Part shown: one piece after another, positions 31,494 through 44,000 of the stretch
Layout of the letters: every line of letters starts with the position of its first letter
Numbering within the stretch: the stretch's first letter is position 1
Program-made: the position numbers and the translations under genes
Notes under the pieces: model-generated
Database searches by the model: none
Told to the model about the DNA's origin: nothing
What the model saw: only the letters and a program-made list of their open reading frames with translations
Assembly (NCBI GenBank): GCA_905221605.1
Contig: CAJNDS010001757.1
Span: 442,501 to 506,500 of the forward strand
DNA from: Symbiodinium natans
Lineage: Eukaryota; Sar; Dinophyceae; Suessiales; Symbiodiniaceae
Direction of reading: 5' to 3'
DNA length: 64,000 nucleotides

Positions 31494-34400
31494 ATGCCTC
31501 GCTTGGGCGGCCACCGCGGCCCTGGTGCCAGAGGCCAGGGTTTTTAGGACTTTTAGGACGTTCAGGGGCTTTGCGACTTTTCGGAGTTTCGAACTTGTGG
31601 GACGTTTAGGATTTAGGGATGTTTAGGGATTAGGGTTGAGGGTTGACATGCTTAGGATATTAGGGACGTTTAGGGGGTCAGGTTTCGATGGGGTTTCCGG
31701 GTTAGCCCGGGCTATCCGAAAGAAACCACACTAAGCCCTAAGCCCTAAACCCTAAACTCTAAACCCTAAATCTTCCCTAGGACTTACGAGAGCTTTAAGA
31801 GGGGGGAACATCAAACCTAAAAACCCTAAGCCCCACAGGCTACCAATTTCCCAATTTCCGGTTAAGAATCGGCAGGTCATCCAGTTTGTTTAAGGTTACA
31901 TGGTCCGTTAATGTGGTCCCTCGCCTTCTTTAGAGGGTTCTGAAGGGCCCTTGGGGTTCTAGAGGGAATATAAGGGGTCTAGAAGGGTTCCCATTAAGGG
32001 TCTTGTAACTACCCTTAAGGGTTAGAAGGGGGGGGGGGGTATGGTTAAGGGGCCTGAAGACGAAGAGCCCATTGAAGAAAGCCACAAGAGTTGTAAAGAT
32101 TTGATTCTGGGTTTGTAGGGTTTATGGGGCTTACAGTGCTTACTGGGCCCTCAGAGCCCTAAACTCCCTAAACCCTAACCCCTAAACCCTAAACCCTAAA
32201 TCCTCCGAGTATGACTCCCTTGAGAATGGCGAGGACCGTGCTGGGTCCTCCCAGTGCTCGCAGCAGCGGCTGCCCTCTATGCCGGCTTTGCTGGATCCCC
32301 AGCCGGGTGAAGGTGGGTTTAGGGTTCGGGGTTCGCGGATGACCCGGGTTATGTTGTAAGGTGCTTCGATATCGTCCTCCAACGCTAAGCCCCAGACTTC
32401 TCTGTTCTCCCCCCCCTCGTGCGTGTTGCAAACATTCGCGGCCATCCATGAAGCGAAGGTGTCCTCAAGTCAAATTCTCATCACGCCCTTAAACCCTAGA
32501 CCTACTTCTGGCCCTGAACCAAAAACCCTAACCCTAAACCCTGAACCTTTGACCCTAAACTCTAAACCCTAAACCCTAAACCCTAAACCCTAAACCCTAA
32601 ACCCTAAACCCTAAACCCTAAACCCTAAACCCTAAACCCTAAACCCTACGCCCTAAGCCCTAAACCCTAAGCCCTAAACCCTACACCCTAAACCCTTAGA
32701 GTTTAGGGCTTTTAGGCCCTTTGGGTGCCACAGCTGGTGTGTTGAGGCCCAGGCTGACGGCTTCACCGGGTGGTCATTGACAGATCCGCGGCCGGCGCCG
32801 GACCGGCTCTGAGCAGTTGAGGGTTGAGGGTTTCGAGTTTAGGGTTTAGGGTCAAAGGTTTAGGGTTTAGGGTTTAGGGTTTAGGGTCAAAGGTTTAGGG
32901 TTTAGGGTTTAGGGTTTAGGGTTTGGGGTCAAAGGTTTAGGGCTTAGGGCATTAAGGTTTAGGGTTCTGCATCAAACAGCCCAGCAGCTGTCCGCGGAGG
33001 CTCCAGCGAGTCGCGGCCTTACGCAGCAACGGGCCGCGCCGAGGGCGGAGGCCAAGGCCGAGGCAGAGGACCAGGGTTTAGGGTTTGGGGTTTAGGGTTT
33101 AGGCTTTAGGGTTTAGGGTTTAGGGTTTAGGGTTAGGGGTTTAGGGGTTTAGGGGTTTCAGGTGTTCAGGGGTTTGGGGGTTTAGGGGTTTCAGGTGTTG
33201 AGGGGTTTAGGGGTCTCAGGTGTTCAGGGGTTCGGGGGGTTTAGGGCTTTAGGTGCCCTTCAAATCCTCCCATGATGGCTTGAACCTGTAAACCCACCTA
33301 AAGCCCAAACCCTGGCCATCAAAGCCCTGAGCTTCTCCTCAGTGGTTTGACTGGGGCCTTCTTTCGCCAGAGGACCCGGACAGCCCTGGCCAGGCTGCAG
33401 AAGATGAGCAGGAGGCCTGGCTGGGCACATGGGGTTCTTAAAGCCCTATGACTTGGCTTTGGGGTTTAGGGCTTAGGTTTCAAGGAGCCTAGGGTTTGAA
33501 TGGGTTTAGGGTGAATCTTGAACACCAACACGAAGCCCTTAACCTAAATAACCCTCAACCTACAAAAGCCTGAAAAAGGCCTGAGTCCTCAACCCCGACA
33601 ACCCCTAGCCCTAACCCCCCCCCCCCCCCAAAGCCCTCAAGACACAAGGCCCCGAACACTAAACCCTAAAACCCCTCAAGCTTCCAAGCCCTACACCCTC
33701 TAAAGGCCTGAGGGTGGTTTGCTTTAGGGTTGGCTTAGGGTTTAGAGTAGCCCTCAGCCCTGAACCCGAAACCCCTAGACCCCTAAGCCCTAAACCCTAA
33801 ACCCTAAACCCTGGAAAAACCATGAGTCCCTAACACCCAAAAAGGGAACTTCAGACAAGCAGTTCTTGAAAAAGCAACCCAGTGGTTTGAGGGTTGAGGG
33901 TTGGGGTTTAGGGTTTAGGGTTTAGGGTTTAGGGTTTAGGGTTTAGGGTTTAGGGTTTAGGGTTTAGGGTTTAGGGTTTAGGGTTTAGAGTTTAGGGGCT
34001 TATGCTAGGGGTGGTTTAGGGGCTCAAGGCTCTGGGAGACAGGGTCTTAGGGTTTAAGGGTCTAGGGTGGGGGTTTTGGGGTGAGGACCTGGATGTTTAG
34101 GGGGTTTTCGGGGTGGGGTCGAGGCGTTTTGGGGCGAGGATTCAGCCTAGGCTTTCAGCCATGGTGCAGAATATGTGCCCGCTCTTGCTCCTTGAAGCTT
34201 CCCTAGACCCCAAACCCTCAACCCTAAACCCTAAACCCTTTTCCCTGAACCCTATTCGGCCGGCTCGGGCCGAACGCGGTGCGCCTGCTCCGGACGGCGC
34301 GGCAGCAGGCGGCGGAGCAGCAGGCCCAGTATGCACGCTGGGCGGGCCCTGCCTTGCACCAAAATGGCTCGCGTCCCTCAGCTGCTCGCTTCAGCAGGCC

Positions 34401-35006
34401 CTGTATGAGGCCTAGCTGGGGGTCGCGGGCCATCGCCCCTCCCGAAGCTGACCTGAGTGTCGGGCGCTAGGGGTAGGTTGGGCCGGCTGTGGCACCTTCA
34501 CGAGTCTTAGTCTCACACGAAAATAGAGACTTGATGAATCAGAGAACAGGCCTAAGGCCCTAAACCCTAAGCCCTAAACCCTAAACCCTGAACCCCAGAC
34601 CCTAAACCGGCTTAGCTCCAAGCTCGTCAGGGGGATCCCCTCACGTTTTTTGTTCCGGTGGTGGTCGTTCTCCTCTACCTGGGCTTCGGCACCATCTACT
34701 CGGCCGAGCGCGGCGCCCGGAGTTCAGGGTTTGGGGGCTTTCGGGTTTCGGGTCTAGGCTTCAGGGTTTAAGATATGTTTCAGAGGCTGCTGTAGCAAAC
34801 ATAGGACCCTGTGTAGCCCGACTGAGAGGCCGCTAACAGCCCTAAACCCTAAACCCTAGACCCTAGACCCTAGACCCTAAACCCTAAACACTAAACCGAG
34901 GTATTTCATGCCCATGGGTGACATCGGAGGAAAGCTGGCCGTGGGCTTCGGCGTCGTGTTTGCGATTCTCGTTTTTGCTGTGACGATCAAGGAAGTGCTA
35001 TCGTAG
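31494..35006 (+). CDS. Membrane protein with two C-terminal helices
   Basis: Not recognised. Probable exons: 31494-~31539 (ATG; MPRLGGHRGPGARGQ), 32210-32312 (YDSLENGEDRAGSS... to LLDPQPGE), ~32752-32812, ~32986-33075 (QQLSAEAPASRGLTQQR, Ala/Gln-rich), 33343-~33433 (WFDWGLLSPEDPDSPGQAAE), ~34276-34345 (LLRTARQQAAEQQAQYARW, probably helical), 34631-34719 and 34901-35006. The last two join in frame through a GA-AG intron and give two hydrophobic segments, FFVPVVVVLLYLGFGTIY and LAVGFGVVFAILVFAVTI, then KEVLS and a stop. Middle joins are not all resolved, and two genes cannot be excluded. Likely a tail-anchored or hairpin membrane protein with an acidic, Gln/Ala-rich soluble part. Confidence 0.6.
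31890..32022 (+). mobile_element. Introner-like element, family III
   Basis: AAGGTTACATGGTCCGTTAA at the left, GGGTCTTGTAACTACCCTTA at the right, inverted; the middle matches the copy at 19805. Confidence 0.7.
32480..33260. repeat. C-strand then G-strand heptamer blocks around two exons
   Basis: C strand 32560-32697 before the exon near 32752, G strand 32818-32970 after it, G strand 33071-33260 after the exon ending 33075. TCAAAGG interruptions recur every 50 bases in 32845-32940. Confidence 0.9.
33897..33990 (+). repeat. TTTAGGG array, about 12 perfect copies
   Basis: G-strand array preceded by C-strand units (33600-33815), an order opposite to the usual one, within the 0.8-kb gap between exons near 33433 and 34276. 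Confidence 0.9.
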
Positions 35007-35304
35007 CCAGCCGTTGGCTGGGCGGCAGCCTTTTTAAGATCTTCAACCCTAAACCCTAGACCCTAAACCCTAAACCTTTAACCCGACATCCTCCACCCTG
35101 AACTTAGGTAGATGGCCCTAAAACCCTGGCCCTAAACCCGAAGACTCCAAACGCAAACCTGACACCCCCGCACCCTGAAATGGGGGTTGATCTGGACTGT
35201 GGTCCTTGCGCTACCCTAAGTTTTCAGGAACAGAATCACCCCAAACCTTAAACCCTAAACTCTAAACCCTAATCCCTAAACCCCTGAAACGACCCAGAGC
35301 TTAG

Positions 35305-38300
35305 ATCAACCCCTATGGCTCCTGGCACCTGCGCCTCCAGTTTCACGAAGCGGCGCGCGGCATTGATTTGAGCAAAAGGCTGACCGGGTTTAGGGTTTAG
35401 GGTTTAGGGTTTACGGGTTCGGGGTTAGGGTTGATTTCGGCAACTTGTCACTCGCTCCTTTGTATTCTGGGTTGGAAGAGGGCGCGGGGTCTAGGGAAGA
35501 CTTGTAAACCCTAAACCCTAAACCCGAAACCCTTAACCCTTAACCCTAAACCTAAACCCTAAAAACCCAAACTCTACAACCTCAACCCTATGTAAACCGT
35601 GTTCTTGGTAGGGAGAAGCGCTCCCGCATCAAACTGAGGGGCTTGCTATGGCTGCTAGGTGCAAAGGCCAAGGGAGGCTTCAGGGATAAGCCGCGGGGAG
35701 GAGTTCGTGTTAAGGTCTTGCTGCGTGTACATGGCCTCCTTGCAGATACGAGTGAGTGTTTTTTCTGGGATGTCCTTTTGGGGATGCATATGCTGCAGGA
35801 CCCGAAACCCTAAGCCCGGAGCCCCCTTTGCGAAGATGTGTGAGCCCCCAAGGATTCCGCCACGCCGCTTGGGCTCCAGAGCGGCGTTGTTTGTGTATGA
35901 CCCTCGACCCTAAAGCTTTGGGTTTCGGGAAGCAAGATCTCACACGACTACTGGGCCGTGTAGCACTGCCGAGCCCCTAGCCCTACCCAGCGTACACGTC
36001 AACACCACACCGGTTCTACAAGCAAAGTGAAGACCGACGGGGCGCATGCCCAAGACAAAGAGCGCGGACCCCCGGTGACACCATGTGTGCATGGCACCAG
36101 TGATTATGTTCAAGCCAACAGTAGCCCCTGAACCATTAGAAGCCTTGACCCCTAAACCCTTGCAAGCCTTATGGAACCCTAAGCCCTCAGCAAAAAGCCC
36201 CAAGCCCGAAGCCCTAAGCCCTAAGCCCTAAGCCCTCAACCCTAAACTCTAAAGGCCCTAATGACGACCCCCAAACCCCCAGCCCCAGCTGGAGCCAAAA
36301 GTGCCCCCGAGGCAAGCCGGCCAAGAAGAAGAAGGAAAGCAGCAGCAGCAGCAGCAGCTCCTCCTCAGGTGGGTTCAGGGTTTAGGGTTTAGGGTTTAGG
36401 GTTTACGTGCAACAACCAACCCCGAAAGGGGTTCTACTTCTGTGTATTTGATCTCAACTCATAGGGGGTTGCTCGATCCCAATGAAGGGGGGTTCAGTTA
36501 AGCCCAAGAAAGCCCCAGACCAGCCACGCAGGATCCACCCCGCATGTATGCACCCACGATCTGTACAAACGCCCGAATTTCAGAAAGCTCTACGCCAGCC
36601 TTAGGTAAGACTCCTTTAAAGCTGTAAGGCTTGCAACCAGGCTCGAACTTCTGAAGTAACTGCGTAATATAGGGGTCGGGAAAAGGACTATTACTATTCC
36701 ATTAGGGTCCCTTGCGAATTATAGTATAATGACCCCCAAAACCCTGTTCAATGATTAAGGCCCCCTATAGTAGAAGCCCTAAACCCTAAACCCTAAACCC
36801 TAAACCCTAAACCCTAAACCCTAAACCCTAAACCCTAAACCCTAAACCCTAAACCCTAAACCCTAAACCTAACCCTAAACCCTAAACCCTAAACCCTAAA
36901 CCCTAAACCCTAAACCCTAAACCCTAAACCCTAAACCCTAAACCCTAAACCCTAAACCCTAAACCCTAACCCTAAACCCTAACCCCTAAACCCTAAACCC
37001 TAAACCCTAAACCCTAAACCCTAAACCCTAAACCCCAATCATACTATAAAAGCAGCTGCGTAGGTGAGGAGGAGGAAGAGGAGGAGGAGAAGAGGAGAGA
37101 GAGCAGCAGCAGCAGTAGCAGCAGTGGCCGCCCCAGCTCCCAGGGGCTTTCCCAGGCTTGGTGTGGGTTTAGGGTTTAGGATTTAGGGTTTAGGGTTTTA
37201 GGGTTTAGGGTTTATGGTTTAGGGTTTAGGGTTTAGGGTTTAGTTTGGGGTTTGGGGTTTAAAGGTTTAGGTTTTAGGGGACCATGTGAGGGGTGGGGTT
37301 TTAACGCTTTAGGGTTAGGGCTTAGGATTTAGGATTCAGGCTTTAGGGTCGTTATACGTTGGGCTTTAAGTACCTTAACTGGCGTGATGATATAGGCTAC
37401 CTTACTTACAACCCTATGTTTGGGGTTTTGGCAGCTGAATGCGTAAGGAACTTTCAAGATTGAAGCCCCCAACCAAAACCCCAAACACCCCCCCCCCCCC
37501 CAAACCTCAAGCCCTAAGCCCCACCCCGAACCACAGCCCCCGAAGCACGTTTTCTGAACCCCCGAAGCCCAAACGCCATAACCCCTAAATCCCAAATCCT
37601 TCAACCCAGGCAAGCACAAGCGGCGCAAAGAGCGAAGCCGCAGCCAACAACTGAGTCGGGGAGTAGGGCTTTCGGGCTTTAGGGTTTAGGGTGGGTTTCT
37701 ACTGGGCTCTTATATTTGTTTTGAGGCTTCGGGGTTTAGATTTTCGGGGTTCTGTCTGTTTTTTTGCCTACGGGGTTTAAGGGTTTGGGGGTTTAACTTA
37801 GGGCGTCTGGGATACTTGGGGTTCCGGGTGTTGCTTGGGGGGAGGTTGGCACCAGGGCTGCAGGGGCATGAGGGCTCCCAGAATTTGTCGCGACCGCATA
37901 AGGTGTGGCAGGAGTGTCGTTTCTTTGTCTTTTATTTCAGGGCGTGGTCTGCTCTGGCCTTTAGTTAAAAAGTTGCACAATGTGGGAGTTTACGAATATA
38001 GGGGACCCCTATATTAGACCCCCCTAAATAGTAAAGGACCTGCAAGAAGGAACCCCCGTAATTTTAACGCTACGCGACCCGCCTCGGCCCGGCCCAGCGC
38101 ATCCGCGTGAGCATGGTGATTCCGCAGCGCCCAAGTCGCTGGACCCCAAGCAATAAGGGTTGGGTTTAGGGTTTAGGGTTCCGGGTTTATGGTTTATGGT
38201 TTGGGGTTTGGGGTTGAGGGTTGATTCAGGGTTGAGGGCTTAGGGCTCAAGGCTCAAGGTTCACGGTTTGGGGTTTAGGGTTTTTGGGTTTAGGGTTCAA

Positions 38301-41024
38301 GGTTCAAGCCAAACCCTCAAGCAAAAGCGGGGGAGGGGTCGGGGCACAGAGGGAGGGGGGGTCGGGGGGGAGGGGCGGGGGGGGCGGGGTGGCCTGCTGG
38401 GCGGCGGGGCTTCAGCTGCCCTGGTCCTGGCGAACCGTCCGCTTTCAGATTGTGGCCGCACCCTTTCCAGGCAAAGAAAAAGGGGGCCGACAATTGGCTT
38501 GGGCTTGGGGCGAGGATTTGGAAGGGGGTGCCTGTTCTCACAACCTATACACCTTCGGCCCGAATATCGTAAACCCGCGTGTGTGGGCTCGGGGTCCCGA
38601 TGATGGAAGAGGGTCGAGGCTTTGTCTCTCACCTCAGCGCAGCGCGCATTGCCATCAGCCTTGTCCTTTGGGATGTTCCGCCTTATACTGCGACTCAACA
38701 AAATCGGTTGCCACAGGCGGGCCTTGCAAAAAGCGGGTGCAAAAAGCGGGTGCAAGATTTCCAACATCCACAGCAACAGTCCTTAATCGGGATTATGCTA
38801 GGTACTATATGTTTAGGGTTTAGGGTTTAGGGTTTGGGGTTCAGGGTTGAGGACCATCAGCCTTATCGTTGAAGTTGACTGTTGATCGCAGGCAGGGCCA
38901 TGCCCGGTGCAATGCCATGTCATAAAGTGGAACCTACATAAGGGTTTCCGAAATTGGGGGGTACCGTTTAGGGTTTAGGGTTTAGGGTTTAGGGTTTAGG
39001 GTTTAGGGGGTCCTTATTAGAAGGGAATGCTACTATTTGGGGTCTATAATCCGGGTCCACCTATTCTCCTCGTAAACTCCCACATGCAACCACGAGGTGT
39101 TTGTCATGAGCTTGACCTCAGGTAGAGATACGTTGGTGTTGACATTTCAGGACAAGAGGGGCCAGATAGGTGTTTGCGTGAACTGATGCCGGGGCTTAGG
39201 TGCAACAGCTAAATCCTGAACCCTGCACCCCCCCCAAACCTAAACCCCAAACCCCAAACCTCTTAGGCCCAAAGCCGAAGCCTTGCAACCCAGAAGACCA
39301 AGAGCCGCCGCCCAAAATTGCGTTTAGGGTTTATGTTTAGGTTTTAGGCTTACTTGAAGGTTGGGGTTTAGGGCTGAAGGTTCATGGGTAGTCATAATCA
39401 GGGTTATACCTTCGCGCGATGTGTGGAAGGCCGTGATCGCCGAAGGCGCCGGGACGATGGCAAAGGCAGCGCGAGGGTTCGCAGGGTTTAGGATTAAGGG
39501 TTCAGGGTTCAGGCTCTAGGCTTTAGGATTGAGGGCTTATAGGCTTATGACTTATAAGTCTTCATAGGGTGCATGAGGCTCACAAGGCCCAGAGGCTTGC
39601 AAGGGACTCGTGGGGATGATAGGGAAATTTGGGCGCACATGGTTTTCACAGGGTTTTGGTTCAGGGTTTAGGGATTTAGGGTTTAGGTCTAGGGATTACA
39701 GAGTTTTTTTCGGGTGTCGAAGGGTTTGGCAGGGTTTCCAAATAGGGTTTAGAAGGCTTCATGCTTTAGCCCCAACCCTCAACTCTATCAGCCCTGCAAT
39801 CCTTAGCCTTGGAAGCCCCTTATCCTGGAGGATCCGGGACAGTTAGCGCATAGAAGTTGCGAAGTAGGATAGCCCCAAAAGTTGGGTTCCTCGTAGTTTA
39901 GTGTTTAGGGTTTTATGTTACGCATCGGTTATTAAGTAAGATAACCTGCCAGAAGTTGGGTTCCTCTGAGGCAGCTTGGAATTCCTAAGTCTCCCCATCC
40001 TCCCAGTAAGCCCAAACCCTAAACCCTAAACCCTCAACCCTAAACATCCCTAAGCCCTACACCGCCCCAGGAAAGAAGCGGCCTGATGGCCCGCCCGGAG
40101 GTGAGGGGATCAGAGGGCCGGTTGTTCAGGGGGCTTGGGAGTTTTTTGACTTTGTGGGGGAAGGGGTTTGAGGGTTTTAGGGCTTGGGGTTCGGGGGGTG
40201 CCAATCGGAACCGTGCTTTGTGAGCCCGCATCATTAGCCTGCAGACCTACACACCCCAAGACCGCCCACTTACAACTCTCACGGAGTTAAGGCCTCTGCT
40301 TACTGCTTACAAAACAGGCACTTTTTTGTTGTATGCCGTGCCTGGGGTGGTGGGCGGGTTTAAGGAAGCTGAAGGGCTTGTGGGGCTTGGGTGTTTGGGG
40401 GAGGTTAAGGGTTCGGGGGTTGGGGGGGGGGAGATTTGCGGGGATGTTAGAGAATTTTCAGGGTTTAGGAGCTTAGGGGATTTGGAGTTCAGGGTTTAAG
40501 AGCCAAGGGCTCTGACACTCTACTCCAGGGTCGGTCGATTTTCGAAGTCGGGGTGAAAGCCTTCTTGCGGAGGCGAGATCCTGAGGTTGAGGGGACCAGA
40601 GGTCACACCAAAAGGTTCCATAATTTAGGTGACTGCCGCCCCCCTCCATGTCGGGCCCCTTGGAGCCAAGAGGATGTCAGCTGCCCTAAGCCTGAGATCC
40701 TAAACCCTAAGCCCAAAGCCCTGCACCCTAAACCCCAGAGCCCAAAAGCCCTGCATCCGAAGCCCTGCAAACGTGCACCCAACACCCTAAATATTCGGAG
40801 ACTGGGGTTCCGGTTTTCAGGGGGGCCTCGACCCTAAACCAGCCCTTAAGCCTAAACCGCCTAAACCCCATCAAACACTCGCTTCACACAAGGCTATGCC
40901 ATGGCGTACGTCCCCGGGTATCCGATGCCCGCCTGGGGCCTCCAGCGACTCCCCAAATCCCTAAACCCTAAACACCAAAAGCCCAAATCTCTCGCTTCGC
41001 TTTGCCAGCAAAGCCCATGCGTGT

Positions 41025-41061
<37 letters not shown>

Positions 41062-44000
41062 CTTTCAGCGTTTCGAGCCGTTTGTCGCTCCCTGCCCCAG
41101 TCAGTGCCTGATGTTGTTTCCCCCTCCCACCCGTCTATATGTACACCCTGGACTAGCCATGCCAAGACCTGGCTGCCGCTACCCCAAACCCCAAACCCTA
41201 AGCCCCAAACCCCAAACCCTTAGCCCAAAACCCTAAACCCAAAACCCTAAACCCTAAACCCTAAACCCTAAATCCTAAACCCTAAACCCTAAACCCTAAA
41301 CCCTAAGCCCATGACCATAAAGCCCAAGAGCCGCCAAACGGGGCAAGAATGGGACTTCGGAGAGCCAGGTCTGTGGCGTAACACTTCCAGTGTGGATGGT
41401 CGTCCTTCATGTCTACCCTAAACCGTAAACCCAAAACCCTGAACTGTGCTTAGGGTTTAGGGTTTAGGGTTTAGGGTTTAGGGTTTGGGGTTTAGGGTTT
41501 GGGTGTTTAGGGTTTAGGGTTTAGGTTTAGGGTTTAGGGGCTCGAGCGGAACCTTGGGGAACCAAAGTCGACATATTCCCAATGGTGGTCGAGTCTTTGA
41601 ACCGACCTTTCGGCGACGACCCATCCACATTGACCTTGCTTTAAAAGGTACGACAACTACGCCCTAGAACGCGCAAACCCCAAAACCCTAAAGCCCTAAA
41701 GCCCTAAACCCTAAACCCTAAACCCAAAACCCTAAACCCAAAACCCTGGGCCATACTTGATCCAAGGTCGCCTATGGCGGCGGCCCTTGGGGGCCGTACG
41801 GGGCGTGCGGGTGCCCACAAGGGACGACCAAGGGCAGGTGGTGCTGCTGAAGGGTTTCGGGGTTTTGGGGGTTTGAGGGTTTTGAGGGTTTGAGGGTTTG
41901 AGGTTTTGAGGGTTTTGAGGGTTTGAGGGTTTGAGGGTTTGAGGGTTTTGAGGTTTTGAGGGTTTGAGGGTTTGAGGGTTCGAGGGTTCGAGGGTTTTTC
42001 GGGTTTACTTGAAGGTTGGGGAGGATGAGCGGGGGGGGCTTAGGAGCTTAGGGGTGGGGTAGAGAGGAGAGTGGGGATGGGAAGGCAAAGGGCGAGGGTT
42101 GGGGGAATAGGGAAAGAGGTCGGAAAACATGACAGGGGGTTAGGAGGGTGGAGAGCGGTGTCAAGGGAAATCAAGAACACATAAAATCATAACCCCCACT
42201 TACAACTAAGCAGGTTAGGTTTTTTGCTCTGGGCCTTCGTCGATTCGTGCTGTTCGCCACTAGAAGGCGAAGAATGTGAACTGTCAACCAGACTTTTGAG
42301 AAGCCTTTGAGGGAAGGCGCCAGCACGGACACGAGTGCACGCGCGTGGCGCTGAAACAAAAGCCACAACCCCAAGATAATCCTTGCAAACCTAAACCCTA
42401 AACAGTAAAGCCCTAATACCCAAACCGAAAAGGCCCTATGGCCCTAGTACCCAAGCCGTAAAGCCCCAAACCCTAAACCCTAAACTAAGTGAGGGGTCGC
42501 TTCCGTCGAGCGACAGACCCCGAACGCTCGGCCGAGGGCCTTACAGCCCGAGCGCCCAAGCGAAAAGAGAAACGGGAAGGGGAGGGTTAAGCCTCACCGT
42601 CTGTCCTGGACAGGCCAACGGACATCGGCCTTTTTTACGACAACGTCAGTACTCGGCTAAGGGATGGCCGGCACCCAGACCACCTTTAGCGTAGCTAAAG
42701 TATAAGCCCAAATCGTAACCCTGCCTCTGGAGGTGGTTCAGGGTTTTGGGTTCAGGGCAAGAATTTTTTAAGAGGCCCTGCAGGACCTGGAAGGGCCGGG
42801 TTCAGGGCTAGAGGAAGGCCCCCCGCGCCAAAGGGCCCCCGGGCGAAGAGGGCCGTATGAAAAATGTTTTTTTTTTTTATGTGGAACCGATGGTTTTGCG
42901 CACCCCTCCATTTTACACCAGAAGCGCCAGGAAAGCCCAGGAAGCCCCCAAGAGGCGCCAAGAGCCACCAAAAGGCTTCAAAAGCTTCAAAAGCCCCCTA
43001 AAAGAAGGGGGACCACAAAATTTGTCCGTGCCCACAATGAAAAATGCGATCTTTGAATATTGAAACGATGGTTTTAGGCACCCCTGCCCGCAATGAAAAA
43101 TGTTGTTTTTTAGTACTGAAATCGATGGCTTTGGACACCCCTCCATTTCACCCCAAAAGACCAGGAAAGCCCCAGGAAGCCCCCAAATCAGCAAGGGCCT
43201 TTACGGGCCCTGACGTGCCGAAGGCCCGAAAAGGGCCGAGGCTACCCCGAACCCCAGCTTAAACCCCAGCGATTGAAATACTCATTGGCGAAAAGGCTTC
43301 AAAAGGCTTCAAAAGGCCCCCAAAAAAGAAGGGGGACCCCAGGATGCCCGTACCCGCAATGAAAAATGCGATTTTTTGGTACTGAAATCGATGGTTTTTC
43401 CTTCATTTTACCCCGGCAGGGCCAGGAAAGCCCCAGGACGCCCCCAAAAGGCCCCAAGACAAAAGGCTTCAGGCCCTTAAAAGGGGAATCCAGGAGCAGG
43501 CACGAAGGGTTTCCCTGACCTTCAAATAAATAAGGGCCCCCACGGGCCCTGACACGCCGAAGGCCCGAAAAGGGCCGAGGCTACCCCCAACCCCAGCTTA
43601 AACCCAAACAGCGCAACTTTAAAAACATCAAAGCAAGGACCAGAGCACAAGAAAATAAATTGCATAAACCCTAAACCCTAATAGAGTATAGTTTGGGTGG
43701 CCGGGGTGGGTTGACGGGCAACGCGAGCGCGCGGCCCGGGGTGTTTCACACCCGAGCGCGCGCCCTCCCCTGACACACCCTAAACCCTAAACTCTAAACC
43801 CTAAACCCTAGGACCCTAAACCCTAAACCCTAAACCCTAAGCCCTAAACCCTAAACCCTAAACCCTGAACCCTGAACCCTGAACCCTGAACCCTATACCT
43901 CCCCGGCTCCATCCCAAGGCCCCCCTATGGCATGCAGTGGGGCCCGCCAGGGGACTACAGCGCGGCACCCGGTCAGTGTCTGGGGCTGCTTCTCGGTAGG

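Noticed and set aside
38297-38823. 159-codon minus frame and 179-codon plus frame over a GC-rich block
   Set aside because: Low-complexity G-rich DNA followed by sequence without motifs; no consistent splice joins with the surrounding gene.
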